Shown piece by piece: positions 53,201 through 64,000 of a DNA stretch of 64,000 nt; positions within the stretch are counted from its first letter, which is position 1; each line of letters starts with the position of its first letter. Under the pieces are notes generated by a model, which ran no database searches, was not told the DNA's origin, and saw only the letters and a program-made list of their open reading frames with translations. The stretch lies in assembly GCF_000002995.4 (NCBI RefSeq), contig NW_025062476.1, forward strand, positions 12,234,501-12,298,500. The letters run 5' to 3'. A program made the translations under genes and the position numbers. This stretch comes from Brugia malayi (lineage: Eukaryota > Nematoda > Chromadorea > Rhabditida > Onchocercidae).

Positions 53201-56200
53201 GAAATTTGCAATAAATTTTAGAATTATAATTACTTCTAAATGAAATATTAATATAAATAAATAGAAACGTATCTTCTGGGAGGTAGTGCATATGACAAAT
53301 TTAATTATATAAGTTTTCAGTAAAACAAAACTTTTTTTCTCGATTGAAGAAGTGCTATTAATAAAAGTTCATATGACTACTTTAAGTTTAAATTTTGTAT
53401 TTAAATTTTGAAGCATTAATTTAAATAATTTTCTTATATATTTAAATATATAATTCGGTATTTCATTTTACTTTCATCAAAATTCAGTATTAACCTTTCA
53501 GTTTCCTTCGTTTTTTATTTTTATGAAATTTTGTTTAATTTGTCGCTGTTATCTTTTCTTTGAATGTTTCGCATTTTAAAACAAAAAAAAAAAAAAAAAA
53601 AATGAATAAAAGATCTTTTCTTAGATATGAAAAATTGATTTAAGTACAACGATAATGAAATAAACAGTATAAAATACTAATTGAAAATAAGCATTTTAAT
53701 ATTAAATTTAACTATTCAAAAATAAATTATAAAATTGAAAAAATGTTATAAATATATTATTTCATATTTTTTTTATTACTTAAAATTCCAAACAAATCTT
53801 CTTTCTTTTTTGGATAAACAAAACTTTTATATTTTGCTAATTTCAAAATTAGTAAACGCTAAAAACAAAATTTTAATACCTTGATTATGTTTTAAAAAAA
53901 AAAAAATTATATAAATTACCCAAATATTTGAAATAGTCAATTTCATTTTACTGAAATTAAAAAATGAAATAAATTTTTGCATTTCTCGGTTTATTTTCAA
54001 TTTTTGATGCAATCGAAAATGATTTAATAGTCCAAAAATTTGATGATAGGACAACTTTTTTTGTCACATTAGCTTATCAATTAGATTTAAGATTTTGATA
54101 AAGATTTCGATTCCAGTTTTTCGATCATTAATTTCTTTTTTTTTTCGATCATCATTTTCTTTTATCTTTGACAGCAATGCCATGAATAATTGCTTGTAAA
54201 TTGTAATATTTGAAGAAAAATATTCTTGCAACACTAACTTATTTCAACTATCTTTTTTTTTTTTTTGCTTTTAAAATTATTTCAAAAACTTCAAAATACC
54301 ATTTAATATTATTAATTAAGTAATTGTGTACTATGTGAAATGATAATTAAGTATTATTATAATTCAAACTAACTAAAATTTATTAAAAAATGATAATTGA
54401 ACTGCTAATGACAGTACAAATTTTATATTTATTATTGTTATTAGCTAAATTGTTTTCAATGATTGATAGAAAATAAACAATAATTCTTACTAAAATGCTT
54501 GTTTTCCCTTTTTTTTTTTTTTTTTGTTTATGAAAACAAATAGGTAAGAATTAATGAAAAAATGAATTAGAATTTTTCTTATTTGATTATATACATTTTG
54601 AATTTTATCATTTCAAACATAAATTTAATTTTTTTGAATATAAAATGGGAATATGTTTATTAGCTAAGAATTGTTATTGTTATGGCTTTTTAGTTACATT
54701 TATTATTAGCATAATATTTTTAGAGTTATCCTATTCACATATATTTGTCAGTAAATAAGTTAAGGTCATACTAATTGTTATTAGCTAAGTTAAGGTCATA
54801 CTATTAAGTAAATTTGTTATTAGCTGAGTATTGTTGTGGTGCCATTTAATCATGCTTGTTATTAACTAAACATTGTTAAGGTTAATGTTAGGGTTAAATC
54901 ATTTACTTATATTTGTTAATAACTAATTTAAGGTCATGCTAATTATTGTTAGCTAAGTTAAGGCCATACTATTTAACTATATTTGTTATTAGCTGACTAT
55001 TGTTAAGCTTGTTATTAGCTGAACATTATTAAAGTTAATGTTAGGGTTATGTCATTTACTTATATTTGTTAATAGCTAACCTAAGGTCATCATGCTATTT
55101 AGGTTAGCTATATTTGTTATTAGCTAAGTACTATTAAGATAAGGTCATATTATTTACTTATATTTGTTGGTTAATATAATTTGAAAGATTGATTAATGAA
55201 AAAAAATAAAAAGGTAAACAATTACAAATGTTATTTATGCAATGAGTAATCATAGATACATTTTAATTGGATAGTAATTAAGTCTCTTCAAAATGCTAAT
55301 TAATAGCAATGGCTTACATTTAATGAATTTGTATTTGTATTTTATATGCACTCTGCTCAACAATTCAATAATAATATTATTTGCAATTAGTTTACTCTAC
55401 CAATTTCATTTCCAATATGAGTAACAATTTGAAATGAAATAAAATTTATTCAAAGAATATCACAAAATACTTTTTTTTTTCATTTAATTTGATCATTATT
55501 ATTTAAAAAATCAAATTATTTAAAAATTTGAATGTTTTCTAATTATTTAAAAAGTTTGTTTAAATGAAAATAACAATTTAAAAATTAAGAAAAAAACAGA
55601 AAAATGCAAAATAAAATGTAATAAAAAAAAAACAGTAAGCAATTGGAGAATGAAAAGAATGAAGAAATATTCGATTAATTAATTTTTATTAATTTTAAGA
55701 TTAATTAATTAATTTTTAAGTTAAAAATAGGAATCATTTATTTTTGGAAGAAACAAACAAAAACAAAAACAAAAAAAAAAAAAAAAATGACAGAAATGTT
55801 AATGAAATTTGCTAAATAAAATAAAACTAAAATTACGAACTTATTGCTGCTCAAATAAAAAAATAGTAATAAAAAAAAAATTCTTTTTTAAATTCAATGA
55901 TTTTAAAATTAATAAATTTTGAAAAAAAAAAATGAAAACAGTATTAACGACAAAAAATTAGCATATTGATATTATAAGATATTATTTATCTATGTAATAT
56001 AATTTTATACGATTTAACAAAATGTTAGCAAATGTTCAGAATATATAATATTATCATTAAATGATCTTTTAGTTTTTAAAATTTTGATTGATAAATTTAA
56101 TCATTGATAATATAACAATATCATATAGCAAATTTTATTTACCTTCGCAAAAAAACAAAAAATTGAATTTTAAATAATTTGCTGAAAAAAATTTTATTCA

Positions 56201-59200
56201 TTACCATTTTCATATTTTATAGTTTTTCTTTTCTTTTTTTTTTTTTCTTCTAAATTTTTTTTTTTTTTAAATTTTTAAAATTTTAACAATGAAAATTTTT
56301 TGAAACTTTTGAATGAAGAAATGTTAATTTTGAAAATTTTTTAAATAAAATTTAATTATAGATTTATACGGATTGGGCAAATCGACATTTGATACGATTT
56401 GGAACAGAACCGATCAATGATCTTACGAGTGATTTACGTGAACCAAAAAAACTTGTCACACTTTTGCAAGCAATTAGTTAGTATTTAATAATTTTATTAA
56501 AATTAAAAAAACAAAAAAAAAAAAAAAAGAAAAGAAATTAAAAATTGTTTTTCTTCATTTAAATGTTTAATTTTTATATATGAAAAATGATAAGTTAATG
56601 AATAAACTTATACAATTCAATGATAATTGTATAAATTTAATCAAAATTTTAAGCAAAATTTAATAAATTATTAGATTTTATTTCCGAAAAAAAAAAATTT
56701 TAAATTATAAGCGTTGAAAATTGTTAATTTTTTTTAAAAAAAAAACTGCAAAATAACATGTTAATTTACATTTGTAAGTTAATCAATTCTGATTAATTTT
56801 CACAATTTCTTCTAAATAATTTTGCAAATAACCCATTTTTCAAAATTTGTAATTTAACGCTTCAACAAATCAAATGAACCAATTGTGATGATTTAATTTA
56901 AATTTAAATTAGTTCATCTTATTTTAATTTTATAGTTAAATTTGCTTTCTAATCTTTGTGCACAATAATATGCATTGGTTTTTTTTTTTTTTTTTTTTTT
57001 AAATAATTCAATTTGGTACTACCTGTAATTGAAATATATTTTATGCTAAATTAATTTTCACTCTTTTTTAATTTTAATTTTTAATACTTTTAGCTCTTAA
57101 ATTTGATGTGCATTATATTAATTAATTAATTTTTCATTTCAAAAATTTGCTTCGATTTTCTGAAAAAAATTTTAAATATTTAATAAAATAATAATGCATA
57201 AATCTGTAATCAAATATAATTTTATAATATTTTAATTCAAATATAATTTTTTTTTATAATAATAAATAAATAATCAAATATAATTTTATAATAATAAATA
57301 AATGATTGACATTTTTTGAATAAAACATCCTAAAATTATAAATTTTTTCACATTGAAAATACAGATTTTTTCACATTTTATGAAATTTATAAGATTTATT
57401 TATTTTTAAATTTATTAAATAAATTAAATTTTATGATTACTGTCTTTAAATATTTCTATGGTAAATTATTTTAACTTGTCAAAAAAAAAAATTTAATTAA
57501 AATAAAATTTTCAAAAAGTTTTATTTTTTATTTCTTTCCTTCTTTTTGCTTATTTTTTTTTTAATAAAAGCATAAATTGTAAAAAATCCATTTTAAATAA
57601 AATTTTTAAAATAAACTAAAAACTGTAATTATTTTCTAAAAAATTGTAATTTTGTTGTCTTTTCTGAAAATTTTACAAAAAAATATTAAAGATTATTGCA
57701 AATTCAAATTTTAAAAATTTTTTTCTTTTTGCTGAATTTTTTTTGCACAAATATTTTTTGAGCTAATAAAAAATTAAAATTAATATTTTAGCATTTGATT
57801 GTGTTCCTTCTGCTGAAGAACGAATTAGCACAGCAATTGATGGACACATTGAATCGGTTTGAATTTCTAACTTTTTTTTTTTAAATTTTGTTATTTTTTT
57901 TTTTTTTTGAAAAAATTTTAATGAATTTTAATAAAATAATAAATTATTAAAAATATTTTCATTATTACTATTTATATGTTTTAAAATATTTCATAAAATA
58001 AATCATAAAGGATGGTAGAAAAATGTTTAAAAAGATGGAAAAAAATAAAAAGTTTAAATGATTTTATAAAAAATGAAAAACTATTAATTAAATAATAAAG
58101 AAAATATTAATTAATAAAAAAATTTCTGAAAAATAAATAACTCATAAAATTATAAATTGTTTAAAAATAATTTCATTTCTTGCTAATTAATATAATTTGA
58201 AATATTTTATAAAATAAATCATTCAAAAAAAAATTTTTTCATTTCGTTTTTTTAAACTCTATGAAAAAATTAAAGAGTCACACAGAAATAAATTGAAATT
58301 AATGCTTAATTATTATTTAATATATACTAGGAAAAAAAAAAAACAAAAATTTAAAAAAACTTCTTTACTGGAATTTTCTAATTACATTTTACCTGTTAAT
58401 TAATTAATTAAATTCTCAATTACAGCTACAAATAACTAAAAAGAATTGTTTTTTTTTTCCTTTATTTTTTAAAAAAAAACAAAATTGAAATTTTAAGCGA
58501 ATTGTTATTTTCAATAAAAAAAATTTTAACAATGCATAAAATTAAATCAAAATTTGTGTAACTTTCAAATAGCTAAACAATTTATTAAAATAATAAATAT
58601 ATTTTTGCTTTTTTCTTTTCTCTTTTTTTTTTCAAAATTATTTTTTTCTTTTTAATTCTAAGATAGAATGAATGATAAGCAAATGGTGGGACGGACACCT
58701 GTTGCGTCCTTTTCTCAAACTTTTTTCTTTTCCTATTGGTTTCACTTTTTTTTTTTTTTTTTTTTTTTTTGATCGGGGCGCTAAAATCAATGGCGCTGAT
58801 ATCATTACATTTTATGGTTTGTAAATAATATTATAAATGTAAATTTGTGTAAACAAAATGTTTTCTTTTTTTTTTCTCTTATAGCTTTGAGTTAAAAATA
58901 AAATTTTTCGGCATCATTTATCTTTCATATTTTATTAATATTATATTGTAATATTATTTAAATAAATAATTCAAGTATATAAGGTTTTAATTTATTTTTA
59001 TAAACTTTTTTTTTCCTTACAAAAAATATTAAAAATTTATTTAAATTTGAAGAAACATTCGATTTAAATTTTATTTATACAACATATTGTTAATATAAAT
59101 TTAGCTTTTCGTTATTCTTTTTCAATCAATTTTTGCTTTTTGTTAATAAAATTTAAGTTTGTTTGAAAATGCATTTAAATTTAGGAAAATTTTAGCATGA

Positions 59201-62200
59201 AATAGCTAAGTGAAATTTATTTAAGAATTACTTTTTTCTACAATTATAATTTTATAATTATTATTATCAGTTAAGCAATGCTATGCTTATTTCATATTAT
59301 TAATAAAATTTAAATTTAGTGAAATTTTCATCTTATATTCATTGAAATGGAGCAATATTACCACTCAATCAATTTTATAAGTGAATGAAATGACACATTA
59401 TGATATCAGTGATAATAAATTATCACTGATTTACTTAATTTAAAATTTAAAATTGTATAAATTGTGAATTGAGATTTGAAATGAAATAAGCGATTATTTA
59501 CTCAAAAAAAAAAAAAAAAAAAAAATTATTACTACATTTCAAATTCATTGTATCTAAAAAAAAATGACTAAATAATTTGGGTAAATTCTTTTTTCCTTTT
59601 TTCCTTAATATTAGATTTTTTAAAATTAAATTTTTGAACCTCTAAATATTTTAGTTTTTAAGTAATTAATTAAAATCCTTTCATTTTATTCAAATATAAG
59701 CATTCAATTTATATGCTCAATTCAGTTTCATTTATTTTTCTTTTTCTATTTTAACTGTTAAATTTTTAATTTTAATGTTTCATAAAAAATGAAAATAAAT
59801 TAATTAAGAGTTAAATTTTAAATTCGTTTAGTTCTCTCTCTCTCTCTTTTTAAAAATTAAACTTTTTTTCTTTCATTTCGAATAAATAAAGAGAAAAAAA
59901 AAAGAATGAAAATTTTAAACTAAAAAGTTATATTACAAAAATTTTTTTTATTACATTTTAACAATTGCAAATAGCTTTCAGTTAAAGATAACAATTGTTA
60001 AGTGAATATTTCACTGATAATAAATTAGTCGGAAATTCAACTTTAACACTTAAATCTTATCTCTTTCAATTTCATCTTTCTTCACTCTGTGGTCATTTTT
60101 GCTAATAGCTACTTTAATATCACTTCAAAATTCTTTTCTAAAATTACTTTTAAATCTTTTATTTAGTAAATTTTAAATTACAGTTGAAATTACAATTGCT
60201 ATTGTTGCGCATGCGCATTTGTCCATCTGCTTTTTTTTACTTCTGTGCATTATGAATTATTGTGAAAAAAGAAATTTTGAAGAGAAAAATTTTCATTTAT
60301 TAATTAGAATTTTTAACATTAAAATTTTGATAACTAAATGATTTCAGATATGAAAATTTATTCCTTTTCATACTTGAATGAATAATTTAATTTAATTTTT
60401 AATTATTGAAAACCTAGTTTGTAATAATTATTGTAATAATTATATTGTCTGATTTAATTTAATCACTTAATTTGTAATAACTATTAGTAAAAAGAAAATA
60501 AGACTCATTTTCTGTAGAATTAAAAAACGAATTTACTTATTTATTTTAAATTAAATAATTTGTTGGTTTGTTAATTTCTGAAACAAATAGGTCGCAGATT
60601 TACATAAAAAAGAATTAATTGAAATTTTGTGAAATTTTAACAAATGTAAAAAAAAATTGCCATTTTTTTAGAAATTAAATTAAAAAAGATAGCACATTTT
60701 GATTAATACTGAAAAAGTTAATAAATAAATTAGACAACAAATAATATAAATTAATAATTAAATCAGATAATATGAATTAGAAATTAAAAGTGATAATTTT
60801 AATAAAATTGAATTCTAAAATTTTTTATTTCCTATAATATTTCAAGTATAGCTGGGAAGCAACAGCAATTTTAATGTAAATATAAATTCATATATTTATA
60901 TTTTAATTAATAAACAATTAAATCTAGATTATATAATTCTAGTTGAGTTTGTGTTATGGAAAAAGGAATTGAATTACTTAATTATTTTTCGTTCTGCGAG
61001 TTTTTTTTAATCTTTTTCTTTTTTTTTTTTTTTTTTTATAAAGCATTTCTTGCTATTTTAATAATAAATGAATCGTTTTCGTCATATTAAACAATTTAAT
61101 TTTAATTTTCGGTTAATTTGAAATTTTAACTAGAAGAGACCACTTTCAATTAATTTTAATGAAAATTTCAATGAGAAATATCTTTTCTCGCAAATATTTT
61201 AGTAAAATAAATTGTGGCATTTTAATTGCCTTTAGGCACTCACAATTGTATTTCAATCTTTTATTATTATTTGAAATTATCATTTTGCTATAACTCTTTG
61301 CACATTTATATATTTAATCATTTTATTTAGTATAAATGTAATTAATTAATTATTTTTTTTTTTGTGTTTTTTTAATTAGTTTAAAGAAAAAACATAAACA
61401 AAAATTGTTGAAGCATTACATTTTGCTTATTTTTATCTAAAAGAAATGAGAAAAATACAATTTATATAATTTTGTTCAGTAAAAATTAATAAATTAATTA
61501 TTTCAACAAAATGTAATAAAATTAATTATTTTTAATTCAGTGCTAAAGTCCAAAACATTTTGATTCTCTTTCTTCCTTTTTCTAAAAATAATATTAGTAA
61601 AAAAAGAAAAAATTCTAAAATTAAACTTTGCAAAATATGAAGTTAAAAAAAAATGAAATGAAATTAAAAAAAAAAAAAATTGTTGAAAAGATTGACTCAT
61701 CAATTCATCAAATCATTCGTACATTTTTTAATTTTATGCATCATTAAGCTAACCTTCCTTATCTATCGATGATGTCATTTTCAGCTTTTTTTTTTTTGTG
61801 AAATTTTTTTTTTTTGAAAAAAATTTTCGTTTATTATTCATTTTTTCTTTTAAATTGCTGAAAAATGACAAAATTTTATTGAAATTTACTAAATTTTTAT
61901 ATATAATATTAATTGTATATAATTTTGAAATATAAATTCAAAATTATTAAAGTTACTAAATTTTTATATATAATATTAATTGTATATAATTTTGAGATAT
62001 AAATTCAAAACTTATTAAAAGTTACTAAATTTTTATATATAATATTAATTGTACACAATTTTAAGTTATAATTTGAAATTTATTAAATTTTTATATGTAA
62101 TATTAATTGCATATAATTTTAAGATATATTTTGAAATTTATTGAAATGCACTAAATTTTTATATGTAATATTAATTATATATAATTTTATAATTATAATT

Positions 62201-62828
62201 TTGTTTAAAAAATTGAAATGATATATTTTTAAAATAATTTTTGCAAAATTTTAATAATTTTTAATTTTAAAATAATTTTTACAAAATTTTCATAATTTTT
62301 TATTTTTATATATTATATTCTTAATCATTCATTTGTTATTCACATTTCATGCCAATCAATTTTGAATTAAATTTAACAAAAGGAGGAAAAAATGTGTGAA
62401 AATCCTTATTAACTAAAATTTTGTCAATTAAATTTGACAAAAAAAAAAAAAAAAATGAAAAAATGAGCAGAAGTAAATAATAAATTTTAAAACTTTAATT
62501 AATCAATTTCAATTAATTAATTTTTTATTATTTTTTTCCCAAATTATAAATGTAAAATTAAAAAATAATTTAGCCGAATGACTTATCAGTGTACATTAAT
62601 TTAGACTTTCATAATTTATTTGAACAAATAATACAAAATTATAATTTTCATTTTTATTAATACTGAAATATGGCAATAATACAATTTAAATAAATGTATT
62701 ATTATTTTATTAAAATTAATTAAATACTATTCTAATTTAATTTATTCATTTCTAGATAGAAATTATTGGTGGATGTTTGCAATTTGTTGAATCGTTGAAT
62801 ATTGATGTATCTAAAGTTACAGCAAATG
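47204..62828 (+). CDS. unc-53: Neuron navigator / UNC-53 homologue, 5' part only (runs off the window)
   Basis: Navigators are large cytoskeletal adaptors (N-terminal calponin-homology domain, C-terminal AAA-type domain) that steer cell migration and axon and muscle outgrowth in C. elegans. Exons seen: 47204-47236 (MAPTSNRELIP), optional 52232-52303, 56362-56476, 57792-57856, 62756-62828; phases 0, 0, 0, 1, 0, leaving phase 1 at the window edge. The join ELIP|IYTDWANRHL matches the start of C. elegans UNC-53 as I know it, including the intron-compatible boundary. IYTDWANRHL opens the calponin-homology domain. The later exons (REPKKLVTLLQAI, then FDCVPSAEERIS, then IIGGCLQFVESLNIDVSKV) line up with helices of the same domain, but are more diverged. 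The start is fixed by homology. The domain is not complete: the remaining helices and the rest of the protein lie beyond 64000. Introns are very long (about 9.1 kb between exon 1 and IYTDWA). Confidence 0.85.
49001..49140. other. Short high-complexity island with splice-like signals on both strands
   Basis: On the plus strand a TATTAG acceptor (to 49000) is followed by a 30-base phase-0 open segment (LTGSTSLSKM) and a GTATGA donor at 49031. On the minus strand an ATG at about 49042 opens MNHTIFDKDVLP, followed by a strong GTAAGC donor. The island also contains CAGCTGTCGATTTCGAC. It may be a micro-exon, the first exon of a nested gene, or a regulatory element. I cannot choose. Confidence 0.3.
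51130..51860. repeat. 41-bp tandem repeat in the unc-53 intron, eight near-identical copies plus diverged flanks
   Basis: CCTCGATGTCACC recurs at 51326, 51367, 51408, 51449, 51490, 51531, 51572 and 51613, exactly 41 bases apart. Each unit holds the inverted repeat GTGAT-CTTAT-ATCAC. On both sides (51150-51320 and 51655-51860) diverged copies of the same words (TGTGACCTTATATCA, TATGTCAC) continue, the usual picture of a homogenised core with older edges. Confidence 0.95.
52232..52303 (+). CDS. Candidate cassette or alternative first exon of the unc-53-type gene
   Basis: 72 bases, an exact 24 codons, starting with ATG right after an AAACAG acceptor and ending at a GTTAGT donor like those of its sister exons. 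It reads MKRMKKSCGKYLL and continues QQSHQYNKYVK: basic, with balanced composition. Because all flanking exons join in phase 0, it can be included (between ELIP and IYTDWA) or skipped without a frameshift. Its own ATG could also serve as an alternative start from an internal promoter. I know of no counterpart in C. elegans UNC-53. Confidence 0.5.
52304..56361. other. Intron between the candidate exon and the IYTDWA exon
   Basis: AT-rich, with a degenerate tandem region at 54640-55180 described separately. Open frames such as 53827-54054 on the minus strand have no recognisable domain. Confidence 0.5.
54640..55180. repeat. Degenerate repeat rich in TTAGCTAAGTTAAGGTCATACTA-type words
   Basis: Phrases such as TATTTGTTATTAGCT and TTAAGGTCATA recur at irregular spacing over about 500 bases. 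Exact AGGTCA occurs at 54773, 54793, 54931, 55084 and 55142, always in the same orientation, with a variant AGGCCA at 54961. AAGGTCA is the half site bound by many nuclear receptors. Confidence 0.8.
60206..60217. promoter_or_regulatory. TGCGCATGCGCA palindrome (NRF-1-type site)
   Basis: A perfect 12-base palindrome with eight G/C bases in DNA of about 80% A+T. It matches the known NRF-1 / EWG-type consensus (YGCGCANGCGCR). It lies inside an intron of the unc-53-type gene, so it could mark an internal promoter or enhancer. Confidence 0.45.
61887..62190. repeat. 66-69-bp AT-rich tandem repeat, about 4.5 copies
   Basis: The phrase TACTAAATTTTTATATATAA recurs with spacing 66, then 69, then shorter diverged copies (TAAATTTTTATATGTAATAT at about 62088 and 62152). 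It lies about 570 bases before the exon at 62756. Confidence 0.85.
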
Positions 62829-64000
62829 GTAAGTTCAATAAATAGTTTAAATAATTTCATCTTTGTTTCCTTTTCTTTTTTCAATTAGTAATTTTAAGTT
62901 TAATATTTTTTGATTATAAAATTTTTTATTTCCATTTTATGCTTTCAATAAATTTGTTAAAAAAAAAATTTTTCAAATAATTTATGTAAAAAAATATTAT
63001 AACAATTAATTAGCTATTCTGTTTTAGAATCAAACATTTCTCTTCAAAAATTTCAAATTAAAATATGATAAACTAATTTATCATTTGATCATTTTGAATA
63101 ATTAATTTAAAATTTGAAAAAATAAAATCTTAAAACAATTGATGCAATTACTTATTTTACTGCAACTTTCTTTTTCTTTTTCAAAAATTTAGTACAATTA
63201 AACAAATTATTAATTAACTGCCATAATTATAATCAAAATTATAGTTTTATATATAATATTTTGTTAATTGTTGCAAATATTTTATAATTTTTAAATTCAT
63301 TGAAAAAAATAGAAAAGAAAATTGTTTAAATTAAAATTTCGAATTTTTTATTCATTCGTTGATTACGTAACTTTTTACTACAATTATTATACAAAATTAT
63401 ATAAATTAATACAAATTTAATTACCTTCTTTTTATAAAAAATTAATTATACAAAAATTTATTTTCCTTTTTTTTTTTTTTGTTTATTTTATTTTACAAAT
63501 AATAGTAATAGTAGAAATTATTTGATAAATTATTTTAAATTATCTGAAGCAAATATGTTGCCAAAACGATAAAATGAAATATTGTAAAATTGATTATTAA
63601 TTTTTATGGTACTAAAACATTTTAAGCAAAAATATTTCTGTCATATCAATGTCACACATATTTGCATTAATTCATTTTAAATTCTTTCAAATATATTTTT
63701 TAATTGAAATTTATTTAAAATTATATTTTATTTATTTTTTCATTCGTAAATTTATCATACACAAAAATATTTATCAAATAAAAAAAAAAAAAAAAAAGCA
63801 CAGTGAAAAAATGTAAAAAGATTGAAAAGTTTAATAAAATCATTTTTGCTTTTAAATTTATAAATTATTTTCTTAAGAAAAAAGAAGGAAAGAAAAAGTG
63901 AAAATTGTGATTAATTCAATTTAATTTCATTTAAAGCATAAAAATTTCAATTTTTTTTTTTTTTTGAAATTTATTTAGAGAGAAAAAAAGAAGCAAAAAA
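62829..64000. other. Start of the next unc-53 intron, to the window end
   Basis: Begins with a good GTAAGT donor. AT-rich, with no further exon recognised before the window ends. The next exon should complete the calponin-homology domain. Confidence 0.6.

Larger units (their letters stand above)
56477..62755. other. Introns flanking the small calponin-homology exon (57792-57856)
   Basis: AT-rich intron sequence. Exceptions: a less AT-rich patch at 58685-58800 holding GGACG-CGTCC inverted bases and two GGCGCT words; the palindrome TGCGCATGCGCA at 60206-60217; and a 66-69-bp tandem array at 61887-62190. Confidence 0.5.

Noticed and set aside
54095..54125. TTTCGATTCC resembling a tRNA T-loop
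   Set aside because: No matching A box or acceptor stem around it; no tRNA found in the window.

Overview
This window is nuclear DNA of an intron-rich, extremely AT-rich animal, most likely a nematode. By eye it is about 80% A+T, with long poly-A and poly-T tracts throughout. Two of the three genes are of typically nematode form: a two-domain trehalose-6-phosphate synthase, and a neuron navigator starting with the short exon and calponin-homology sequence of C. elegans UNC-53. Many introns end in TTTCAG or TTTTAG. The intron-rich models argue against the intron-poor, AT-rich Strongyloides lineage. A spirurid (clade III) worm is possible, but this is inference and I cannot name a species.

Layout: 670-12955 (+) holds a complete 25-exon trehalose-6-phosphate synthase gene (1262 residues in my model). 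12956-15477 is a convergent intergenic stretch with no gene seen. 15478-17757 (-) holds a four-exon Rho-family small GTPase (206 residues). Its catalytic glutamine is replaced by glutamate and it has no visible CAAX tail. 17768-47203 is about 29 kb with no gene I can support. It contains at least four minisatellite arrays (117 bp, 26/28 bp, 41 bp and 77-78 bp units), a GATCGG-rich array, and several palindromes. 47204 to beyond the window end (+) is the 5' part of an unc-53/NAV-type gene. Its tiny first exon is separated from the calponin-homology exons by about 9 kb of intron. The introns carry three more tandem arrays and one in-frame candidate cassette exon that starts with ATG.

The three genes are not an operon and do not obviously work together. 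The first makes the stress and storage sugar trehalose, the second is a signalling switch, and the third is a cytoskeletal and cell-migration adaptor. Rho GTPases and navigators both act on the cytoskeleton, but adjacency alone is weak evidence of a link.

The observations most worth following are: an intron of the trehalose gene with no AG at its 3' end; the altered GTPase; the optional ATG exon in unc-53; and the repeat arrays that carry regularly spaced transcription-factor-like words (octamer ATGCAAAT, AGGTCA half sites) or nested palindromes. No dispersed mobile element with coding capacity, tRNA, rRNA or CRISPR array was found.
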